A stretch of DNA of 64,000 bases from JBDHWG01 sp046328525 (lineage in GTDB: Bacteria > Chloroflexota > Anaerolineae > Epilineales > JAHCIE01), in contig JAXLWK010000007.1 of assembly GCA_046328525.1 (NCBI GenBank), positions 248,001-312,000 on the forward strand, written 5' to 3'. Below, in pieces: positions 40,993 through 48,585 of this stretch. The translations under genes were made by a program, and so were the position numbers. The notes below the pieces were generated by a model. It had not been told where the DNA came from. It did not search any database and saw nothing but the letters and a program-made list of their open reading frames with translations. Position 1 is the stretch's first letter; each line of letters opens with the position of its first letter.

Positions 40993-43143
40993 TCAGCGCC
41001 CGCCCCCCTGACCCTGCAAGGCAAAGTCATCCAGGACGAGGGCTTCGCGCGGCTGGAGTGTGACCGTTCGGTCTGCCAGCCGCCACGTCGTCGTCCCCCC
41101 CTCGCCACCGTCGAACCACACCTGGATTCGGTGCGCGCCCGGCGTTAGCGGCCACTCCTCCATGACCGCCGGCGCGCGCCCGGCGTACACGTCGGCCGGC
41201 GCGAGCGCCTCCTGGAGCACCGTTTGGCCGTCCACGGCCACCGACAGGCGCGTCGGCCACGTCGGGGCGGCGCCGCCGGGCAGCCTGGGGGCCGCGCCAA
41301 AGAACGCGGCCGGGTTCGGCAGCACCACAGCCAGCCGCGCCTCGTTCGCGCCAAACGTCGGCATCGGGATGGCGCTCAGCGCCACCAGCGCGAGAAACGC
41401 AGCGGCCACCAGGCCGAGCGCGGCAGCGATGTTGCGCACCGTGAGGCGTGGGGCCATGCGCCCCGGCAAGGACGGCGGCACGTCGCCACTGCCGACGCGG
41501 GCCGGTGGCGGCGGGAGGGCGTCGGCGAAGCGGTCCGGCGCGAGCCAGAACGTCGTAATCGGCGCGTTGGCGTAGGCGCGGCGCAGGCGCGGCACGCGCT
41601 GGCGGCTCAGACGCCCCTCGGTCCAGAGATTCCCCTCGCGGCGGCTACAGTCATCGGGCGGGCAGCCGACGACGCGCACATCCGCCGCGCCCATCTCCAG
41701 GGTATCGCTGACCAGGTTGGGCGACGCCGTGGCGACACACGGCAGGGCGATGACCTCGACAGCACGCGGGCCATCCCCGGCCACCGGAGCGGCGTCCGCC
41801 AGGTCGCGGTCGGCGCCGAACAGGGCGTGGCGCTCGCAGGTGTAGACGACTGTGATGGGCGTGTCCGGCGCGCGGCGTTTCGCCCGCTCCAGGCGCGTGC
41901 GCGTGGCGTTGGGGATGGCCTGGGGCGCGAGGACGCTCAGGGAGACGGCCATCAGGTCGCACGAACCGAGGCACACGCCGCACGCGACGCACATGGCCGG
42001 GTCCTCGATGGCGATGTACTTGTGCGGCTTGCCGTCGTGGCGCTCGACCATCGTGATGGCCTTGTAGGGGCAGTCCATGGCGCACTCGGTGCAGCCGGTA
42101 CACAGATCCTTGTCAATGGCGATGGGCGGCGGCCCCTTGTGGCGGCGCGGCAGCCAGGGCAGGGCGACGGACAAGCCGAGCAGGACGCCCAGCCCCGTCC
42201 ACAGCCACCAGGCATCGGCGTTGATTTCGGGCGGCAGGAAGAACAGGTAGAAAGGGTCCACGCGGATCGGTGGGGGGAGGGCGCGGAAGTCGGCCCGCGC
42301 GAGCATGCCGACCGGGATGACGATGGCGAGGACGAGGACGATGGCGAACACGCCGGCGAGCCACACCCGCCCCGGCAGAAACTTCGGGCGGCTGAGGCGC
42401 ACGATGTGCAGCCAGAACATCACGGCGACGAGCACGAACAGCAGGATGTGGACGAGCAGGAGCAGGCCGATGAGGATCCAGCCGCGATCGAGGCGCTCGG
42501 CGCTCAGGATGAACCCCTGGAACGACGGCCCCCACGGCGTGAGGGTGTCCAGCCAATTGGTGAAGCTTGCCGTGATCAGCTGCGAGCGCTCGTCCCAGAC
42601 GAGCCAGTAGCCAATCACGCCGTCCACCCACAGCACCACCATCATGAGCACGCCCGTGACCCACGCCAGCCAGCGCGGCCCGCGGAAGCGGTCCATGAAC
42701 AGCAGGCGGTAGCCATGCAGCAGGCTGACAACGAGGGCGAAGACCGAGGCATAGCGGTGCATCGCCCGAATCACATGCGCCAGCGGGTGGGCCTCCATGC
42801 GCGCAATGGCGGCGAAGGTGCTCTCGAAGCCGAACTGCATGAAGAATGTGAGGTAGAAGCCGGTGACCGCCACGATGATCCACAGCCAGACCGCGATCGT
42901 GCCCGTGTGGTAGAACGGGTTGAGCGTCTGCGCGCCGATCAGCCGATTGACAGGCGTCTCGACGGCCAGGGCGGCGCGCTCCAGCGCCCGCAAGATGCGG
43001 TTGCGCTGCGGCGCCCAGACCTGGCTCTCTGGCTGGGAGGCGAGGGTATCGGGGGAAGCGCCGCCGGCGTCCGGGGGAAGGCAGTCCTTGTCCTGATCAA
43101 CGCCTTCCAGCAGCGCCGGCGCCTTGTCGCGCCGGAAGAACAC
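40993..43143 (-). CDS. Fusion: cytochrome b / 2[4Fe-4S] ferredoxin / FlpD-MvhD-type domain / membrane tail
   Basis: 716 aa, GTG 43143 with GAGG upstream. Residues ~45-260: cytochrome b N-terminal domain with four helices and heme ligands H129/H143 and H232/H246 (14-residue spacing in both pairs, bc1-like). ~342-400: two [4Fe-4S] motifs, C348-C351-C354-C358 and C385-C388-C391-C395. ~430-520: hydrogenase iron-sulfur subunit (MvhD/FlpD) domain, VVYTCERHALFGAD, C469, VVGCPPDDCSRREGN. ~552-575: another helix, then a beta-rich ~120-residue tail. It should pass electrons between a quinone-level heme pair and soluble Fe-S partners. It follows the ba3 oxidase genes on the same strand after a repeat-filled gap. 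Confidence 0.85.
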   Translation of the reverse strand: MFFRRDKAPALLEGVDQDKDCLPPDAGGASPDTLASQPESQVWAPQRNRILRALERAALAVETPVNRLIGAQTLNPFYHTGTIAVWLWIIVAVTGFYLTFFMQFGFESTFAAIARMEAHPLAHVIRAMHRYASVFALVVSLLHGYRLLFMDRFRGPRWLAWVTGVLMMVVLWVDGVIGYWLVWDERSQLITASFTNWLDTLTPWGPSFQGFILSAERLDRGWILIGLLLLVHILLFVLVAVMFWLHIVRLSRPKFLPGRVWLAGVFAIVLVLAIVIPVGMLARADFRALPPPIRVDPFYLFFLPPEINADAWWLWTGLGVLLGLSVALPWLPRRHKGPPPIAIDKDLCTGCTECAMDCPYKAITMVERHDGKPHKYIAIEDPAMCVACGVCLGSCDLMAVSLSVLAPQAIPNATRTRLERAKRRAPDTPITVVYTCERHALFGADRDLADAAPVAGDGPRAVEVIALPCVATASPNLVSDTLEMGAADVRVVGCPPDDCSRREGNLWTEGRLSRQRVPRLRRAYANAPITTFWLAPDRFADALPPPPARVGSGDVPPSLPGRMAPRLTVRNIAAALGLVAAAFLALVALSAIPMPTFGANEARLAVVLPNPAAFFGAAPRLPGGAAPTWPTRLSVAVDGQTVLQEALAPADVYAGRAPAVMEEWPLTPGAHRIQVWFDGGEGGTTTWRLADRTVTLQPREALVLDDFALQGQGGGR

Positions 43144-43181
43144 GAAATGGTCCTCGTTTCTGCAATTCGATGGATAGAGGT

Positions 43182-43301
43182 GTCACTGCGAGGAGGGCGT
43201 CAGCCCGACGAAGCAGTCTCTCGCTGGATCACAGACACGCTTTCGCTGCACACACCGTCCTCTACAAGGGCGGGGGATTGCTTCGCTCCGCTCGCAATGA
43301 C
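43182..43301. repeat. 120-bp inverted-repeat element (CATTGCGAGGAGG family)
   Basis: Begins GTCACTGCGAGGAGGGCGTC, ends GATTGCTTCGCTCCGCTCGC then AATGAC. A second full copy (122 bp) is at 47724-47845. It fills the gap between the cytochrome b fusion and the oxidase gene. Confidence 0.7.
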
Positions 43302-43350
43302 AGCGGTTCTACCCGTTAGATGCAGTTTCGCGCCGGATGGATACATGCGT

Positions 43351-43382
43351 CCACCGGGGGCGCTGACGGCAACCCCCGGTGG
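43351..43382 (-). terminator. Stem-loop after the oxidase subunit I gene
   Basis: CCACCGGGGG / CCCCCGGTGG, 10-bp stem with a 12-base loop, 32 bases past the subunit I stop. No U-run; may end the oxidase operon and so separate it from the cytochrome b fusion gene. Confidence 0.5.
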
Positions 43383-43414
43383 ATACGCGCACACATGGAA
43401 GCGACGGAAACTTA

Positions 43415-45055
43415 CTACCAGACCTTGAAGCCGGGCGAGACCCATTGGGCGTTGGAAAGCATCTGCACCAGGATCGGGCCGTAGCTCAGCAGGATCAGCA
43501 CAACGGTCGCGCCAAGCCAGGGACCCCAGTTGCTCAACCAAGCCGGGATGGCGAGCGGCTGCTCGTAGGCCTCGGCGACGGGCATCTCGACCTGCACGCG
43601 CTCCTTCGAGAAGAAGGCGGTCATGACGACAACGACGACGAAGATGAGCAAGGAGACAAACATGATCACGCCGCCGGTCGCCGTGAGAAGCGTCCAGATG
43701 CGCGTATCGTTGCTGCCATAGGCCTCCATCGCGGCGCCCAGCATCGTCCGGCGCGGCGCGCCCAGCAGGCCCAGGCGGTGCATCGCGGTCGAGAAGATCG
43801 CCACGCCAATCGTCCAGACCCAGGCCTGGGTGAGCGCCCAGCGGCGGCCCCACAGCTTGCGGCCGGTCAGGTACGGCAGCATCCAGTACAGGATGCCCAT
43901 GAAGGTCAGGGTCACGCCAGTGCCGACCGTCGTGTGGAAATGGCCCGGCACCCACGTCGTGTTGTGGACGACCAGGTTGACGTTGTACGAGGCATTGATG
44001 AGACCACCGATGCCGCCGAAGGCGAAGACGATCATCGCCAGCAGCTGCGCGGCCACCGAGGGGTCGCCCCACGGCAGCTTGGGAATCCAGCCAAGCACGC
44101 CCTTGCCGCCCCGCGCCCGCCCACCGAGTTCGAGCGATGCGATGACGTTGAAGGCGGTCAGCAGGCTGGGGAAGAACACGCCGTAGGTCAGCAGGGCATG
44201 CACCCACTTCCAGAAGTCGGGCACGCCGGGGTCCACGTACTGGTGGTGGAAGCCGACCGGCGTCGAGAAGACCAGGAACAGCCAGAAAGCCAGGTAGGCC
44301 AGGGGCATGCTGAAGAGCTTGCCGCCGACCTGCTTGGGCATCATGCCGTACCAGGAGACGTAGGCGGGGAGCAGCCAGAAGTACACCAGCGGGTGGCCGG
44401 TGAACCAGAAGAACGTGCGCGCGATCTGGGAGTCAATACCGGGCAGGATATTCAGCGTCCACGGCACGATGAGCACGAGGATTTCGACCGCCACGCCCAG
44501 GGTGCAGATCTGCCACAGCACCAGGGTGATGATGGACGCCAAAGCCAGGAACGGCGTCGTCTGGCCCTTGTTCGCCGCGCGCCACTTGAAGTACGTGCCG
44601 TACATGCTCCAGCCGGTGATCCAGCTGCCGACGACGAAGATGACCAGGCCTATGTAGTAGTACCACGGCGCCTGCATGGGCGGGTAGAACGTGTACAGCA
44701 CGGACGCCTGGTTGAGCAGGAGCGGCACCGCTGCGATGAGCAGGCCGATGACCATGGTTGCGAAGGCCAGCCAGCTCATCCACGGCCAACGGATCGGCGT
44801 CTTGAGGCTGTTGACGATCACCAGGGTCAGGAAGCCTGTGATGAAAACCGTAGTCCAGACGAGAGCATTGAGAACGCCGTGCAGGCTGAGGCCCTGATAG
44901 TAGGATTGCAGCAGCCCCGCATCCATGAGGGGGGTGTAGAGGTCAACCCCGGCGTGCTCTAGCCCTTGCATCGGTCCGAAGAGGCTGCCGACAAACAGGG
45001 CCAGAATCGCGACCACCATGTGCCAGCCCACAAGCCTCTTTTCAGAAGCAAGCAT
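43415..45055 (-). CDS. cbaA: Cytochrome c oxidase subunit I, B-type (ba3-like)
   Basis: 546 aa, about 13 helices. The cross-linked His-Tyr site is GHPLVYFWLLPAYVSWYG; the Leu in GHPLVY (not GHPEVY) is diagnostic of B-type heme-copper oxidases. CuB ligands lie in TPVGFHHQYVDPG; the high-spin and low-spin heme His lie in VPGHFHTTVGTG. The low-spin partner is in LSLHGVLNALVW. Reduces O2 to water while pumping protons, using the K-channel only; typically high oxygen affinity. AAGGAG precedes the ATG. Part of a minus-strand operon with subunits II and IIa, two SCO proteins and a pseudo-receiver. Confidence 0.94.
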   Translation of the reverse strand: MLASEKRLVGWHMVVAILALFVGSLFGPMQGLEHAGVDLYTPLMDAGLLQSYYQGLSLHGVLNALVWTTVFITGFLTLVIVNSLKTPIRWPWMSWLAFATMVIGLLIAAVPLLLNQASVLYTFYPPMQAPWYYYIGLVIFVVGSWITGWSMYGTYFKWRAANKGQTTPFLALASIITLVLWQICTLGVAVEILVLIVPWTLNILPGIDSQIARTFFWFTGHPLVYFWLLPAYVSWYGMMPKQVGGKLFSMPLAYLAFWLFLVFSTPVGFHHQYVDPGVPDFWKWVHALLTYGVFFPSLLTAFNVIASLELGGRARGGKGVLGWIPKLPWGDPSVAAQLLAMIVFAFGGIGGLINASYNVNLVVHNTTWVPGHFHTTVGTGVTLTFMGILYWMLPYLTGRKLWGRRWALTQAWVWTIGVAIFSTAMHRLGLLGAPRRTMLGAAMEAYGSNDTRIWTLLTATGGVIMFVSLLIFVVVVVMTAFFSKERVQVEMPVAEAYEQPLAIPAWLSNWGPWLGATVVLILLSYGPILVQMLSNAQWVSPGFKVW

Positions 45056-45096
45056 TGCTGTCTCCTTTCGAGACGACAGTCACATGACTGCCGCGA

Positions 45097-45573
45097 TTAT
45101 TCCACGATGAGTGTCCCGAACATGTACTGGTGACCGAGGCCGCAGTATTCGGTGCAGACGTAGTGATACGTGCCGGGCGTGCGGAACGTGTGGGTCAGTG
45201 TCGTCACCCGGCCGGGCAGCAGCATGGCGTTGATGTTGGTGTTCTCGACCAGGAAGCCGTGTTGCACGTCCTGGGAGGTCACAATGAACGTCACCTCCGA
45301 GCCGACCGGCACCTTCATCTCCTGGGGTGTGAAGACCCAGGGCCGCGCCTGAGCGCGCACGACCGCCTCATACTTGCCCGGCGCCAGCTGCCGCAGCCCC
45401 GGCTCGGCGAACGGCCCGGCTTTGGCGACGGTGTTCGGGTCCACCTGCACCGAGGAGTACGGCAATTGGAAACCCCAGGCGACGGATGAGATCGTGATGG
45501 TGAGGAAGAAGACCACCAGGACGGCGACGCTGATGGCGATCCACCACTTTTCGTATTTGTCTATGTGAATCAT
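45097..45573 (-). CDS. cbaB: Cytochrome c oxidase subunit II, ba3-type (CuA)
   Basis: 158 aa from ATG 45573 (MIHIDKYEKWWIAISVAVLV). One membrane helix followed by a periplasmic cupredoxin. CuA ligands: VQHGFLVENT (His) and CTEYCGLGHQYM (two Cys, His, Met). The length with a single helix matches the Thermus ba3 subunit II. The start overlaps the subunit IIa stop by ATGA, indicating coupled translation. Accepts electrons from cytochrome c, perhaps the lipoprotein at 53971. Confidence 0.93.
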   Translation of the reverse strand: MIHIDKYEKWWIAISVAVLVVFFLTITISSVAWGFQLPYSSVQVDPNTVAKAGPFAEPGLRQLAPGKYEAVVRAQARPWVFTPQEMKVPVGSEVTFIVTSQDVQHGFLVENTNINAMLLPGRVTTLTHTFRTPGTYHYVCTEYCGLGHQYMFGTLIVE

Positions 45574-45710
45574 CCTGTCATCCCTCTTCCTAGCAGAATC
45601 AGGTACACCCAGCTCCACAAGATGATGAGCGTAATGAGGAAAATCAGGGTGACTGTGATTGCGCCGATTGGATGTTGCGGTTGGTCCTTATTGGGTGCTT
45701 TCTTGTCCAT
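45570..45710 (-). CDS. cbaD: Cytochrome c oxidase subunit IIa (ba3-type), 46 aa
   Basis: ATG 45710 (MDKKAPNKDQPQHPIGAITV) with GGAGGAG upstream; the frame is open further up but lacks a site. A single helix (VTLIFLITLIILWSWVYLIL) completes the two-helix bundle of subunit II in B-type oxidases. Its size and place directly before subunit II match Thermus CbaD. Easily missed by gene callers. Confidence 0.85.
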   Translation of the reverse strand: MDKKAPNKDQPQHPIGAITVTLIFLITLIILWSWVYLILLGRGMTG

Positions 45711-45744
45711 AGACGTCTCCTCCAGACTAAACGGGTGGTGCGGG

Positions 45745-46389
45745 TCACCGGCTGAGCAGGTAGGACAGGTCGTCCGCCATGTCCTCGACTGAGACACCGA
45801 ACGGGAAAATAAGGCGCAGGTAGCCATCGCGGTCCACGACCATGACCGTCGCCGTGTGGTCCACCAGGTAGCCGAGCGCCGAGGTCACCGGGTGGGCGTT
45901 GTAGTAGACACCGTAGTACGTCGCCGTCTCGGCGATCTTCTCCGGCGTCCCGGTCAGGCCGATGAAGCTGGGATCATAGCGCGCGACGTACTCGCCCATG
46001 ATCTCGGGCGTGTCGCGCTGCGGGTCCACCGAAACCATGATGACCTGCACGTCCTTCGCGTCGGCGCCGAGGGACTCGCGCGCCTTGTTGACGACGGACA
46101 GCGTGACCGGACACACGTCCGGGCAGGTCGTGTAGCCGAAGAACAGCATGACGAGCTTGCCGCGAAAATCATTCAGCGACACCGGCTGGCCGTGCTGGTC
46201 GGTCAGGGTGAAATTCCGCGCCGGCTGCGGCGATTGCAGGATCATGCCGTGGTAGGCGTGGGGGCGAAGGTAGCTCCCCACCTTCCACCCGGCCACACCT
46301 ATCAGGGCCACGGCGACGACGCCGACGACGAGCAAGACAGGCCATCGGAGGGCGAGAGGCCGCCGATGGGGTACAGGAACATCGGTCAT
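45745..46389 (-). CDS. SCO1/SenC-family copper chaperone (first copy)
   Basis: 214 aa from ATG 46389 (MTDVPVPHRRPLALRWPVLL). One membrane anchor (~16-36), then a thioredoxin fold: Cu ligands in FGYTTCPDVCPVTLS (CxxxC) and His in LVDHTATVMVVD. VSVDPQRDTPEIMGEYV is the standard family loop. Delivers copper to CuA of subunit II. The ATG overlaps the stop of the second SCO gene (ATGA). Confidence 0.92.
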   Translation of the reverse strand: MTDVPVPHRRPLALRWPVLLVVGVVAVALIGVAGWKVGSYLRPHAYHGMILQSPQPARNFTLTDQHGQPVSLNDFRGKLVMLFFGYTTCPDVCPVTLSVVNKARESLGADAKDVQVIMVSVDPQRDTPEIMGEYVARYDPSFIGLTGTPEKIAETATYYGVYYNAHPVTSALGYLVDHTATVMVVDRDGYLRLIFPFGVSVEDMADDLSYLLSR

Positions 46390-47102
46390 TGGTAGCACCT
46401 GAACACGTGCGCGGCCTCGTAGGCGACGTGCGCCAGGCCCGTGCTGTTGCGGGCCTCATCGGCCAGGGATTGCAGGTCGCGCATCACGATACTCTGGTCG
46501 AGCTGCGACGTCCGGTAGTCGGCGCGGATAATGCCCCAGCCGTCCACCAGGACGAAGTGCGGCTCGAAGCGAAGGGCCGTTGGGTTGTCGGGCCGCTTGT
46601 CGTAGTACACGTTGAAGCCGCCGCCCACCGTGTATTTGGTCTTCATGGGCTCCCCGGTCAGGAAATCCCAGGGGATCGCGCTATCGCCCGGGTACTTCGC
46701 CGCAAAGCGCGCCAACGCTTCGGGCGTGTCGTGCTCTGGGTCCACGCTCACCGTCACCAGCGCCACGTCTATGTCCTGCGGCTTGTTCTCGGACAATCGC
46801 TGCCGCAGCGCCGCGACCCCGTCGGCGGTCTGCGGGCAGCCCGCGCCGCAGCCCGTGTAAGCAAAGCTGTACAGCGTGATCTTGCCGCGATAGTCCTCGC
46901 TCGTCCGCACCATGCCGTTCTGGTTCGTGAACGCGAAGCCCGGCGCGAGACTGATGCGCGGCAGCACCCGCAGCGGCTTGCCGATGGCGAAGGCCAGCAC
47001 CGCCACGACGACGAGCGCCACGACGGCGTAAGCCAGGCGCAGCGGCCAGGCCGACGAGCGAACATGGCGGCGAACCGACGAGCCAAGCGTGTGCGTCGTC
47101 AT
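46386..47102 (-). CDS. SCO-family protein, divergent (second copy)
   Basis: 238 aa. Membrane anchor ~22-42 (LAYAVVALVVVAVLAFAI), then SCO fold with CxxxC in YTGCGAGCPQTADG and His in FEPHFVLVDGWG. The loop VTVSVDPEHDTPEALARFA is conserved. It diverges from the first copy around the metal site (CGAGC against CPDVC), which suggests separate roles, for example Cu loading and thiol reduction of CuA. Its start overlaps the stop of the pseudo-receiver gene. Confidence 0.88.
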   Translation of the reverse strand: MTTHTLGSSVRRHVRSSAWPLRLAYAVVALVVVAVLAFAIGKPLRVLPRISLAPGFAFTNQNGMVRTSEDYRGKITLYSFAYTGCGAGCPQTADGVAALRQRLSENKPQDIDVALVTVSVDPEHDTPEALARFAAKYPGDSAIPWDFLTGEPMKTKYTVGGGFNVYYDKRPDNPTALRFEPHFVLVDGWGIIRADYRTSQLDQSIVMRDLQSLADEARNSTGLAHVAYEAAHVFRCYQ

Positions 47103-47470
47103 AGGCCGTCCGTCGCCTCCTCGGACTGGCCCTGGTGGGGCGAGCGCAAGATACCGATAAGCTCCGGAACGGAGATATCGGACACCTGGCGGAGGTCATC
47201 CACCACCGCGCGGTTCTCGTCGAGGGTCAGGTGGATGATCCTGAGCCGGCGCGGCGGATCGCCCAGCAGCGCGTAGACGTTGGGCGTGCGGCTGCCGATC
47301 GCCGCCTGATCCACGATGAGCACCTCCGGCTGCGTCTGGACAATCAGAGCCTCGGCCTCGCGCCACGAGCTTGCCGAGCCGACGACCGACAGCGACGGCT
47401 CTTCCGCGAGAACACGGGCCAGCCCGTCTCGAAAAAGCCCTCGGCCGACAAGAAGGATGCGTGTAGGCAT
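47099..47470 (-). CDS. Stand-alone degenerate response-regulator receiver domain
   Basis: 123 aa (MPTRILLVGRGLFRDGLARV). Aligns with the receiver of the nearby NarL-type regulator (RLLIADDHRLFREGLARVLN). The N-terminal acidic pair DD is replaced by GR. The acceptor-like Asp remains (EVLIVDQAA), and the conserved Lys near the end is not seen. No DNA-binding domain. Such pseudo-receivers act without normal phosphorylation. It is the first gene of the SCO/oxidase operon, with ATGA overlap to SCO, so it may tie the operon to the neighbouring two-component system. Confidence 0.7.
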   Translation of the reverse strand: MPTRILLVGRGLFRDGLARVLAEEPSLSVVGSASSWREAEALIVQTQPEVLIVDQAAIGSRTPNVYALLGDPPRRLRIIHLTLDENRAVVDDLRQVSDISVPELIGILRSPHQGQSEEATDGL

Positions 47471-47925
47471 AGGACCAGTATACAGGCCGCGCCGGGCTGT
47501 GGCGTCGCCCGGATGGGTACACTGGGGCTAGAAAGGGGTTAGGGGGGACTAGTCCATTTGGGGGGGATAGAAGCCGGGGCCTGGAAACGTCGTCGCGAGG
47601 AGGACGGTAGGACGACGAAGCGACCTTACGGTTGGAGGAGGCGACGCTATTGCCCGAACGGATAGTCGTGTGCCTTGTCGGGAGATTGCTTCGCTGCGCT
47701 GCTCAGAACACATAGGACATGCCGTCATTGCGAGGAGGACGATAGGACGACGAAGCAATCTCTCGGAAGGGGGGAAGACACGCCGCCGCCGCTCAGACGG
47801 CCTTTCGCACCGACGGGGGATTGCTTCGCTGACGCTCGCAATGACAGCTTGACAGTGTTCTTGTGTCGGCGCATGCCGTCACACGGCTTGGGGTCTCGCA
47901 ATGACGGCCATCAATCTAAATGGTG
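47471..47925. other. Repeat-filled gap between the oxidase operon and the two-component system
   Basis: 455 bases with no credible gene. Holds partial and full copies of the GCGAGGAGGACGGTAGGACG family: a half copy at ~47590-47620, another half at ~47676-47700, the full element at 47724-47845, and a remnant at ~47880-47905. The oxidase operon promoter must lie near 47480-47540; TATACT at 47478-47483 (minus strand) is a possible -10, without a good -35. Confidence 0.55.
47724..47845. repeat. 122-bp inverted-repeat element (CATTGCGAGGAGG family)
   Basis: Starts GTCATTGCGAGGAGGACGAT and ends GCTCGCAATGAC, perfect over the outer 11 bases. Matches the element at 43182-43301. Confidence 0.75.
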
Positions 47926-48585
47926 TTAGTCCGGCGCGCCCCGTGTGAGGCTGTGGCGCGTGGCCCACGCCGCCGCTTCGGCGCGGCTGCGCAGGTGGAG
48001 CTTGTCCAGGATGTTGTGCAGGTGCGCCTTGACGGTGTGCGGCGAGAGCGCCAGGGCTGCGCCGATTTCCTTGTTGGTCATGCCCTGGGCGATGAAGCGT
48101 AGGACGGCCCGCTCGCGCTCCGTCAGGTCCTCGCCGCCATTCTCGCGCCGCTCGCTCTCCGCCGAGAGCGCGGCGAACTCGTCCAGCAGCTTGACAGCCA
48201 TGTTGGGCGCAACGATGCCCTCGCCGGCGGCCACGCGCCGAACCGCGTCCATCAGCTCGTCGCTGCCCATGCTCTTCAGCAGATAGCCGCGCGCGCCGGC
48301 GCGAATTGCCGCGAAGAGGTGCTCCGAGTTCTCCGACACCGTGAGCATGAGGATGTGGGTTTGGGGGCAGGCCAGGTGAATCTGACGCGCCGCCTCGATG
48401 CCGTCCACGTGCGGCATGTTGATGTCCAGCAGCGCAATATCGGGCCGCAGCTCGGCGGCGCGCGCAATCGCCTCCCCGCCGTCGGACACGCTGGCGACGA
48501 CGCTCATGTCCGGCGCGTCGTTGAGCACCCGCGCCAGCCCCTCGCGGAACAGGCGATGGTCGTCGGCGATCAGGAGACGGATCAT
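47926..48585 (-). CDS. NarL/FixJ-type response regulator
   Basis: 219 aa. Receiver with the DD pair (LLIADDHRLFREG) and phospho-acceptor Asp in IALLDINMPHVDG, then a LuxR-type HTH: LTERERAVLRFIAQGMTNKE and LSPHTVKAHLHNILDKLH. The ATG overlaps the kinase stop by four bases, so kinase and regulator are translated together. Likely targets include the adjacent oxidase operon; that is inference. Confidence 0.93.
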   Translation of the reverse strand: MIRLLIADDHRLFREGLARVLNDAPDMSVVASVSDGGEAIARAAELRPDIALLDINMPHVDGIEAARQIHLACPQTHILMLTVSENSEHLFAAIRAGARGYLLKSMGSDELMDAVRRVAAGEGIVAPNMAVKLLDEFAALSAESERRENGGEDLTERERAVLRFIAQGMTNKEIGAALALSPHTVKAHLHNILDKLHLRSRAEAAAWATRHSLTRGAPD

